Part shown: positions 8,193-13,267 of the stretch, piece after piece
How positions within the stretch are numbered: the first letter of the stretch is position 1
Layout of the letters: each line of letters opens with the position of its first letter
Source: Clostridiales bacterium UBA1758
GTDB taxonomy: Bacteria; Bacillota; Clostridia; Oscillospirales; UBA1758
Assembly: GCA_002315595.1 (NCBI GenBank)
Contig: DCHG01000073.1
Span: 1 to 13,267 of the forward strand
Reading direction: 5' to 3'
DNA: 13,267 bases
Notes under the pieces: generated by a model
Seen by the model: only the letters and a program-made list of their open reading frames with translations
What the model was told of the DNA's origin: nothing
Databases searched by the model: none
Translations under genes and position numbers: made by a program

Positions 8193-9461
8193 TTAAACTT
8201 CGGAAACGCCGTTATTATTTTTGTATTTTTTCCACGGAATGCTCGCCAATGCGCTGAATAACGCGCCTACGCCTGCAACACCCACCCATGCCCATTGCGT
8301 CACCGTCCAGCCGTAATTTTCGGTCAGCGCACCGAAGGCATAGGCGCTGATTGCGGTGGCGGCGTAGGCAAAGGAGTTGAGAAAGCCCGAAATCGACGCC
8401 GTTCGACCGAATTTCGCAAACGACATCGGAAGAAAGGTGAGGTAGGCATTGTTCACGCCGAGCATACAGGCGGTCGTCGATGAGAGCAGGATGACGGGAA
8501 TGACGGGGGTGCGAAATGAACTTGTGACGAGGATCGTCAGCGCAAGCGTCGAATATCCGAAAAGCACCGCACAGGTCAGGGTGCAGTCGTGCGTGAGCCT
8601 TCGTTGGACAAATCTTGCGATATACACACCCGAAATATTGACGATCGGCAGTACCAGTGTGATCAGCAATGCCACGGAAGCCGTGACCGAGAATTTTTCG
8701 GAAATATAGGTTGGGATCCACATCGTCACGCCTTCTTTGATGATGCCATTGGACATCATCGCAAGCGCGATGATCAGTGCACCGGAGGAGAGAATGATGC
8801 CGAAAAACGGCACTTTCCGCGTCGGAACGGGGTTGCTTTTTTTTGCGGGAACGCCGTCGGTCTGCGAAAGACCGATCTTATTGTGAAGCGATTTCAGTCC
8901 GAACAGACAGAAGCCCGTGGCACCCAAAAGCAGGATGACCGAGAACACGAATATGTAGCGCCAGCCGAGAAGGGGAATGATGAAACTCGGCACGCCGTAG
9001 GCGATGAGCGTTCCGCAGGGGTAGGTGGCGGAGAGAAGTACACCGAAGCGGCTCTGTTGTTCCTTCGGCACCCACGACGAGAGAATGGCAAGAAGCGGCG
9101 CCCAGACGAGGGATTGAAAAAATCCGTTGACAAACCAGATGCCGATCATCCATTTTGCGTCGGAAACGAGTGCCATACCGAGATTGGCAACTGCCGATCC
9201 GACCAGACCGAAACTGATGAGTTTTCGCGGATCAACGCGATCGACGAACAGACAGAGAATAATCTGCATTGCACCGTAGGAAATGAAAAATCCCGTCGAG
9301 ACCAGACCGAGCAGACTTTTGGATGCCGAGCCTTCGGCACTGATCGCGGTCAGCGCACTTGTCCAGCCGTTGCGGCTGACATAACAGATACTGTATGTCA
9401 CCCAAAGGATTGCAAAAATCGCACTTCCGTAGTACAATTGATTGCGAAGTTTTTTATTCAT
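8193..9461 (-). CDS. MFS permease of the OPA (organophosphate:phosphate antiporter) type
   Basis: A 422-residue, 12-helix protein resembling GlpT/UhpT-type antiporters, which exchange sugar phosphates or glycerol-3-phosphate for phosphate across the membrane. Supporting features are YVSRNGW (27-33) in helix 1, VDRVDPRK as the motif-A loop (73-80), the NGFFQSLVWAP stretch (112-122) matching the OPA NG..Q..GWP region, and KEGVTMWIPTYI (242-253). R30 aligns with the phosphate-binding Arg45 of GlpT. The second GlpT arginine (Arg269) aligns with K242, so substrate binding may differ. AAGGA at 9466-9470 is 4 bases from ATG 9461. It is the first gene of a two-gene - strand operon. I could not find a convincing promoter in the very short gap to the divergent gene. 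Confidence 0.87.
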   Translation of the reverse strand: MNKKLRNQLYYGSAIFAILWVTYSICYVSRNGWTSALTAISAEGSASKSLLGLVSTGFFISYGAMQIILCLFVDRVDPRKLISFGLVGSAVANLGMALVSDAKWMIGIWFVNGFFQSLVWAPLLAILSSWVPKEQQSRFGVLLSATYPCGTLIAYGVPSFIIPLLGWRYIFVFSVILLLGATGFCLFGLKSLHNKIGLSQTDGVPAKKSNPVPTRKVPFFGIILSSGALIIALAMMSNGIIKEGVTMWIPTYISEKFSVTASVALLITLVLPIVNISGVYIARFVQRRLTHDCTLTCAVLFGYSTLALTILVTSSFRTPVIPVILLSSTTACMLGVNNAYLTFLPMSFAKFGRTASISGFLNSFAYAATAISAYAFGALTENYGWTVTQWAWVGVAGVGALFSALASIPWKKYKNNNGVSEV

Positions 9462-9466
9462 ATGAT
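9438..9466 (+). promoter_or_regulatory. Candidate promoter of the DUF1294 gene, overlapping the divergent gene's start
   Basis: TTGATT (9438-9443) and TATGAT (9461-9466) are 17 bases apart. Transcription would begin near 9473, leaving room for the ribosome binding site at 9476-9484. The promoter lies inside the first codons and the ribosome binding site of the OPA-like gene. Confidence 0.5.
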
Positions 9467-9488
9467 CCTTCTTTCAAAAGGTGAGAGT

Positions 9489-9773
9489 ATGCCGAAATAT
9501 GTCATTGCGATCCTTGTTTATCTTGCCGCGGTCAATTTTGCGACGATGTTTTTGATGGGTGACGACAAAAGACGCGCAAAACGCGGACTTTGCCGTATCC
9601 CGGAACGAACGCTTTTGCTTTTCGCCGTCGCGGGCGGATCGGTCGGCGGTATGATCGGGATGTCCGTTTTTCATCACAAGACGAAGCACCCGAAATTTTT
9701 TATCGGAATTCCCGCGATCCTGATCGCCGAGATCGCAGTCGTGATCGGGATTTTGCGGTGGACGGGAAGATGA
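9489..9773 (+). CDS. DUF1294 family small membrane protein
   Basis: A 94-residue protein with a hydrophobic N-terminal segment (3-23), a basic linker (DDKRRAKRG, 25-33), then RIPERTLLLFAVAGGSVGGMIGM and FHHKTKHPKF, the hallmark of the DUF1294 family, and a last hydrophobic helix (72-89). The length is typical for stand-alone members. The function is unknown; in other bacteria the same domain is sometimes fused to a cold-shock domain. ATG 9489 is chosen because AAAGGTGAG (9476-9484) precedes it and the family alignment begins here, although the frame stays open far upstream antisense to the OPA-like gene. It diverges from the OPA-like gene with only 27 bases between start codons. Confidence 0.88.
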   Translation: MPKYVIAILVYLAAVNFATMFLMGDDKRRAKRGLCRIPERTLLLFAVAGGSVGGMIGMSVFHHKTKHPKFFIGIPAILIAEIAVVIGILRWTGR

Positions 9774-9822
9774 CCGAATTCGCCGGATGATCCCGTTTTG
9801 CGTAAAAAGTATCATATGACGA

Positions 9823-9854
9823 ACGACGCCCGCTTACAGTGTAAGGGGCGTCGT
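9823..9854. terminator. Hairpin between convergent DUF1294 and mreB genes
   Basis: A long stem of 14 bp (9823-9831 with 9846-9854, then 9833-9837 with 9841-9845) has a single bulged G at 9832 and a 3-base loop. T-runs on either side are weak (ATTATT on the + side), but the position between two convergent stops (9773 and 9871) fits a shared transcription terminator. Confidence 0.7.
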
Positions 9855-9870
9855 ATTATTCGATGAAGGA

Positions 9871-10893
9871 TCAGTTCATCTGTTTTCTTCTGGAAAGATT
9901 GATGGTGCCGTCCTGCATATCGGCGATGTCGCTGAGCACTTTGCCGGTGCCGTAAACGACGCAGGAGATCGGATCCTCGGCGATACGGGTTTCGATGCCG
10001 GTCTTGGCGTAGATCAGTTTATCGAAGCCGTAAACGAGGCTTCCGCCACCGGTCAGGACGATACCGTTGGAGGACACGTCGCCGACGAGTTCCGGGGGAG
10101 TCTTTTCAAGGACGGTGTGAATGGCTTCGACGACGCGGGTGGAGGCTTCCTCAAACGCTTCGAGCATTTCGCTGGAAGTGACGGTGACGACTCTCGGCAG
10201 ACCGGTCATCAGGCAACGCCCCTTGATTTCCATCGTCTTTTCTTCGTCCATCGGGTAGACGCAGCCGATATTTTTTTTCAATTCTTCGGCGGTGCGTTCA
10301 CCGATGAGGACATTGTGTTTGCGACGGACGTATTTGACAACGGATTCGTCGAAATAGTCGCCCGCGATCTTGATGGAGTTGGATTCGACAATGCTCGAAA
10401 GGGAGATGACGGCGATGTCGGTCGTGCCGCCGCCGATGTCGATGACCATATTGCCTTCCGGTTTGCTGATGTCGATGCCCGCACCGATGGCGGCAGCGAT
10501 CGGTTCCTCAATAAGGTAAACGCGTCTTGCGCCCGCCTGAATACCCGCGTCGATGACGGCGCGTTCTTCGACTTCCGTAATGCCACTCGGCACGCAGATG
10601 ACGATACGCGGCTTGGAAATATGGAAATTCGCAACACGGTGGATGAATTCTTTGATCATTTTTTCGGTCATTTCATAGTCCGAGATCACGCCCTCACGAA
10701 GCGGACGGATGGCGACGATGTTGCCCGGAGTACGACCGAGCATTTTTTGCGCGTCTGCGCCGACCTTCAACACCTTGCCGGTGTTTTTGTCCATTGCAAC
10801 GACGGAAGGTTCCTGCAAAACGACGCCCTTGCCCTTTAAGTAGACAAGGATCGACGCAGTACCGAGGTCGATGCCGATATCTCTGCTGAACAT
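9871..10893 (-). CDS. mreB: Rod-shape-determining actin homologue MreB/Mbl
   Basis: A 340-residue bacterial actin. MreB filaments under the membrane guide lateral cell-wall synthesis. All nucleotide-binding motifs are present: phosphate-1 DIGIDLGTAS (5-14), the VPSGITEVEERAVIDAG connect region (101-117), phosphate-2 IDIGGGTTDIAV (151-162) and the adenosine motif GIVLTGGGSLVYGF (277-290). The MFSRDIGIDLGTA start resembles Bacillus Mbl, while the middle is closer to MreB, so the paralogue cannot be fixed. AGGAGG (10900-10905) is 6 bases from ATG 10893. No mreC or mreD follows; the next feature is a hairpin and a convergent gene, so it is a stand-alone unit. It has its own promoter between comF and itself. 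Confidence 0.96.
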   Translation of the reverse strand: MFSRDIGIDLGTASILVYLKGKGVVLQEPSVVAMDKNTGKVLKVGADAQKMLGRTPGNIVAIRPLREGVISDYEMTEKMIKEFIHRVANFHISKPRIVICVPSGITEVEERAVIDAGIQAGARRVYLIEEPIAAAIGAGIDISKPEGNMVIDIGGGTTDIAVISLSSIVESNSIKIAGDYFDESVVKYVRRKHNVLIGERTAEELKKNIGCVYPMDEEKTMEIKGRCLMTGLPRVVTVTSSEMLEAFEEASTRVVEAIHTVLEKTPPELVGDVSSNGIVLTGGGSLVYGFDKLIYAKTGIETRIAEDPISCVVYGTGKVLSDIADMQDGTINLSRRKQMN

Positions 10894-11003
10894 ATATATC
10901 CTCCTGACAGAATATCATTGATTTACAAAATGAATTGATCGGACGCCGATCGAAAACCGTCGCTTTTTCGCAAATCGGTCGATATTGTCGGTGCCGCTTT
11001 AAT

Positions 11004-11032
11004 AGTATAACCGCTTCGGCGTTATTTTTCAA
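11004..11032 (-). promoter_or_regulatory. Sigma-A-type promoter of mreB
   Basis: On the - strand, TTGAAA (11027-11032) and TATACT (11004-11009) are 17 bases apart. Transcription would begin near 10997, giving a leader of about 100 bases before mreB. The leader contains a small perfect hairpin (10937-10942 with 10946-10951, 3-base loop). Confidence 0.8.
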
Positions 11033-11059
11033 TCAAAATTATCACAAAATTTGAAAAAA

Positions 11060-11791
11060 TTATGACTTTTCTTCTGTTATAGTTCCCATTTCCGCATGAG
11101 TACCGCCTTTTTTTCGTGCTTTGGAGAGGCTGACGGCGTAGACGCGGGACGCACCGCCCCGTTTGAGGATCTTTGCACATTCGCCGACGGTCGCACCTGT
11201 GGTGATAATATCGTCGACCAAGAGGACTTTTTTACCCGAAACATCGGCGTTTCGTTTCAGATGAAATCTTCCGATGACACGCGCTTTACGCTCTTTATAC
11301 CCCTTTGCGTCGGCTTGCGGGCGGGCAAAGGGTGCACTGTCGAGAAGCATTTTTGCGGGAATTCCGAGGGAGTGTGCAACGGATTTTGCCAACAACTCGG
11401 CGTGGTCGTAGCCGCGCCCGCGTTTGCGAATGTACGGAGTCGGTACCCATGTGACGACGTCGGCGTCCTGCGGTATATTTTTACGGATCGCGGCAACAAT
11501 GTATTCGGAGTACACATCCACCGAGGAATTGCGTCCGTAGAATTTGAGATAACGAACGCCCTGTCTTGCACGACCTTCATACCAAAGCGCCGAGCAGGCG
11601 GCGTCGGCAAAATCGACTTTGAAACATTCCTCACTTCCGCGAATGTAACTGAGGTCGCGGGCGCATTTGCGACAGATCTTGCTTTCGTTCCCGACAAGAA
11701 ACTCACCGCAGAAGGCACATTTGGGCGGGATGAGTAATTTTATGAAAAAATTAAAAACTTTTTTTACAAAATCGTGAATTTTTACTTTCAT
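11060..11791 (-). CDS. comF: ComF family phosphoribosyltransferase-like protein
   Basis: A 243-residue protein of typical ComF length. A four-cysteine zinc ribbon at the N-terminus (C25, C28, C40, C43) is followed by the phosphoribosyltransferase-type fold with RKRGRGYDHAELLA (122-135) and the PRPP-binding loop VLLVDDIITTGAT (189-201, acidic pair D193/D194). In transformable bacteria ComF supports inward transport of single-stranded DNA during natural competence; in many Clostridia it is kept without proof of competence. The usual partner helicase gene comFA is not in the window. GGAGG (11797-11801) is 5 bases from ATG 11791. It diverges from the E2-like gene. I see no clear terminator between it and mreB, so some read-through into mreB is possible. 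Confidence 0.92.
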   Translation of the reverse strand: MKVKIHDFVKKVFNFFIKLLIPPKCAFCGEFLVGNESKICRKCARDLSYIRGSEECFKVDFADAACSALWYEGRARQGVRYLKFYGRNSSVDVYSEYIVAAIRKNIPQDADVVTWVPTPYIRKRGRGYDHAELLAKSVAHSLGIPAKMLLDSAPFARPQADAKGYKERKARVIGRFHLKRNADVSGKKVLLVDDIITTGATVGECAKILKRGGASRVYAVSLSKARKKGGTHAEMGTITEEKS

Positions 11792-11808
11792 TTTTTCCTC
11801 CGATAAGG

Positions 11809-11814
11809 TATAAT
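11809..11814 (+). promoter_or_regulatory. Perfect -10 box for the E2-like / phosphatase operon
   Basis: TATAAT at 11809-11814 is consensus, but the matching -35 region (about 11786-11791) is poor, suggesting a weak or activator-dependent promoter. The leader to ATG 11906 would be about 85 bases. It sits beside the comF ribosome binding site on the other strand. Confidence 0.5.
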
Positions 11815-11825
11815 AACAGTTGTTA
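11814..11825. other. Inverted repeat at the predicted transcription start
   Basis: TAACA (11814-11818) and TGTTA (11821-11825) form a perfect 5-bp inverted repeat around a 2-base centre. It overlaps the last base of the -10 box and the likely start point of the + strand transcript, a position typical for a repressor site. No regulator gene is nearby, so this is only a candidate. Confidence 0.3.
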
Positions 11826-11832
11826 CTTCATT

Positions 11833-11880
11833 TTCCGCCCGAAATCGGGCGTTGTGCCGCCGACTGTTTACGGGGCGGAA
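11833..11880 (+). other. Leader with two mutually exclusive hairpins
   Basis: Within the leader of the E2-like gene, CGCCCG (11836-11841) pairs with CGGGCG (11846-11851) as a local hairpin. The overlapping TTCCGCCC (11833-11840) pairs perfectly with GGGCGGAA (11873-11880) as a longer stem. Both cannot form together. There is no T-run after the second stem, so it would act on translation or RNA stability rather than termination, if it acts at all. Confidence 0.35.
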
Positions 11881-11905
11881 CTATCAATGAGCATTGGATG
11901 ATTAT

Positions 11906-12787
11906 ATGTCGATGAAACGTAAACGCCGCTTCGGTGACCGTGCCGACGGCAGAAGAATCAGAACACTCGATCCGATGAATCGGATCTCGCCGTATATTAT
12001 GAAACACCGTCAGGATGCGTCGAATCTCATCAAGGATTCGATTGACCTTGAAAAGGTCGACGCGTACATCCTGCGCAAACGCAAGGAGGGCTTGACCGGC
12101 TTCGGAATCCTCCATGTACTGCTCGGCGCATATGTGCGTACCGTTTCTCAGCGTCCGTATATCAACCGCTTTATCAGCGGGCAAAAGATCTATGCGCGCA
12201 ATGAGATCTCGATCATGATGGCGGTCAAAAAGAAAATGGCGGTCGACGGTCAGGAAACCTGCGTCAAACTGATCTGCGATCCGACCGACACGCCGGAAAT
12301 CATCTACCATAAGTTTAACAAAATTCTCGAAGAAAACAAGACCGAAGTTGAAAATGACGGTTTTGACCGCCTTGCCCGGTTGGTCAACCTATTGCCGGGG
12401 TTCGTTCTGCGCTGGTTTGTCGGGATCATTCGACTGATGGATTACGGCGGATTTGCACCGAAAAAGATCCTTGAATTAAGCCCCTTCCACGGCTCGATGT
12501 TCATCACTTCCATGGGCTCGCTCGGGATCCCGCCGATCTATCACCATTTGTATGATTTCGGCAATGTGCCGGTGTTCCTTGCCTATGGCAAAAAGCGTCG
12601 TGAGTTCGAAATGAACGAGGAAGGTAAGATCGTCGAACGCAAGTATGTCGACTTCACCGTCACCACGGATGAACGAATTTGCGACGGCTTCACCTATGCC
12701 ACGACCTTGAAAATGCTCCACAACTACTGCAATAATCCCGATCTTCTCGACACTCCGCCGGAAACCGTTGTCGAGGATATTGATTAG
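11906..12787 (+). CDS. E2/CAT-fold acyltransferase-like protein lacking the catalytic His
   Basis: A 293-residue protein matching the catalytic domain of 2-oxoacid dehydrogenase E2 acyltransferases and chloramphenicol acetyltransferase, with no lipoyl or peripheral-subunit-binding domain. Family blocks include SQRPYINRFISGQKIYARN (81-99), HGSMFITSMGSLGIPPIYHH (195-214) and VPVFLAYGKKRR (221-232). The C-terminal active-site motif, normally [D]HRxxDG, reads DERICDG (255-261): E256 replaces the catalytic His while D260-G261 remain. It is therefore unlikely to use the standard mechanism. The Arg/Lys-rich start (MSMKRKRRFGDRADGRR) is typical of clostridial members. ATG 11906 is chosen for GGATG at 11896-11900; TTG 11894 would add four residues. 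It is co-transcribed with the phosphatase gene 12 bases downstream. No E1 or E3 genes are nearby. Biological role unknown. Confidence 0.85.
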   Translation: MSMKRKRRFGDRADGRRIRTLDPMNRISPYIMKHRQDASNLIKDSIDLEKVDAYILRKRKEGLTGFGILHVLLGAYVRTVSQRPYINRFISGQKIYARNEISIMMAVKKKMAVDGQETCVKLICDPTDTPEIIYHKFNKILEENKTEVENDGFDRLARLVNLLPGFVLRWFVGIIRLMDYGGFAPKKILELSPFHGSMFITSMGSLGIPPIYHHLYDFGNVPVFLAYGKKRREFEMNEEGKIVERKYVDFTVTTDERICDGFTYATTLKMLHNYCNNPDLLDTPPETVVEDID

Positions 12788-12799
12788 GAAGGTATATTA

Positions 12800-13267
12800 A
12801 TGAGGTTTTTTTCCGCAAGACACGGCCAAGTTGCGCCGGAAAGTTACTATATCGATCGCGATCCGTTGTTTACGCCGAATGATCCTCCGCTGACGAAGGT
12901 TGGCTTTCGGCAGGCGGAAGCCTTGGCGTGCGAAATGGAAAAGAGGGACTTTTCGGGCAAGATCGTCGTTTCGCCGTATTATCGTGCGTTGCAGACGGCA
13001 AATGCCGTTGCGGAAAAGTTGGATCTCGGGCTGATCGTCGATCCGTTGGTACGCGAAATCCGGTTGGATCCGAACGACGGCTTTGTCGGAATGACCGCGG
13101 ATGAGATTATGCGGAGATTTCCGCGGGCAAATTGTGAAATGCTGACCGAATATCCGTGGGTGACACAGACGCTCGAAGAACAGCAGGATGTGCTGAAACG
13201 CATTACGAAAGCGGTCGATCACTGGAAAACGGAGGAGTGCGACGTCTTGGTCGTGACGCACGGATCG
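12800..13267 (+). CDS. Histidine phosphatase family protein (partial, cut by window end)
   Basis: An open frame of 156 codons runs off the right edge. It starts MRFFSARHG, with the phosphohistidine motif RHG at residues 7-9 (H8), and near the window end has VVTHGS with the second catalytic His at H154, the layout of the phosphoglycerate-mutase-like histidine phosphatase superfamily. VSPYYRALQTANAVAEKL (about 60-77) is the typical SP..RA.QTA segment. The family removes phosphate from sugar phosphates, nucleotides or other small molecules; the substrate here is unknown. AGGAAGG (12786-12792) overlaps the upstream stop codon and is 7 bases from ATG 12800, so the gene is in one operon with the E2-like gene. 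Confidence 0.9.
   Translation, partial: MRFFSARHGQVAPESYYIDRDPLFTPNDPPLTKVGFRQAEALACEMEKRDFSGKIVVSPYYRALQTANAVAEKLDLGLIVDPLVREIRLDPNDGFVGMTADEIMRRFPRANCEMLTEYPWVTQTLEEQQDVLKRITKAVDHWKTEECDVLVVTHGS

Noticed and set aside
8589..9488. N-terminal extension of the DUF1294 reading frame over about 300 codons upstream
   Set aside because: It runs antisense through the OPA-like gene and has the composition of a shadow frame. The DUF1294 homology, ribosome binding site and promoter all support ATG 9489.
10117..10839. A 240-codon open frame on the + strand opposite mreB
   Set aside because: It is an antisense shadow of a highly conserved gene; the Asp/Phe/Gly-rich product reflects mreB codon composition and has no family resemblance.
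11033..11054. AT-rich inverted repeat after the comF stop, considered as a terminator
   Set aside because: The stem is only A-T pairs plus one G-C, has a mismatch, and lacks a proper T-run on the - strand; it is too weak to call.
11096..11737. A 213-codon open frame on the + strand opposite comF
   Set aside because: It is antisense to a gene with clear zinc-ribbon and PRPP motifs; no family signature or ribosome binding site was seen.

Overview
The window looks like chromosomal DNA of a Firmicute, most likely an uncultured (gut-type) member of the Clostridia. The grounds are strong AGGAGG-type ribosome binding sites, sigma-A-like promoters with 17-base spacers, a clostridial-style E2-like protein with the RFGDR...DGRR N-terminus, a ComF, an MreB/Mbl and a DUF1294 protein. 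TGA, TAA and TAG are all used as stops. This assignment is an inference from gene content, not from a marker gene.

Layout: (1) bases 1-109 are the 3' end of serS. (2) Bases 213-4292 hold three tandem paralogous MFS permeases on the + strand, the first two very similar and the third more diverged, closed by a bidirectional terminator (about 4307-4338). (3) On the - strand, a cytosolic GH116 beta-glucosidase/glucosylceramidase-family enzyme (4352-6874) has its own excellent promoter at 6905-6933. (4) Upstream of it, also on the - strand, is a two-gene operon of unrelated MFS permeases: an OPA (sugar-phosphate antiporter)-like gene (8193-9461) followed by a sugar-MFS-like gene (6974-8173), ended by a hairpin terminator that abuts the GH116 promoter. 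(5) A small divergent + strand DUF1294 membrane protein lies at 9489-9773. (6) On the - strand come mreB (9871-10893, own promoter, about 100-base leader) and comF (11060-11791). (7) Divergent from comF, on the + strand, are an E2/CAT-fold protein that lacks the catalytic His (11906-12787) and a histidine-phosphatase-family protein cut off by the window end (12800-13267).

Five of the eleven genes are MFS transporters of three distinct types, arranged around a single intracellular glycoside hydrolase. A reasonable working model is a small glycoside-uptake and hydrolysis neighbourhood, in which a permease imports a beta-glucoside-type compound and GH116 cleaves it in the cytosol. There is no sugar kinase, PTS, ABC transporter or regulator in the window to confirm this. 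The right half is housekeeping (cell shape, ComF, phosphatase).

I found no CRISPR array, tRNA, rRNA, insertion sequence, phage gene or recognisable defence system, and no clear new multi-gene system. The most noteworthy points are the tandem MFS triplication, the E2-like protein without its catalytic His, an Arg-to-Lys change in the OPA substrate site, and several compact regulatory arrangements.
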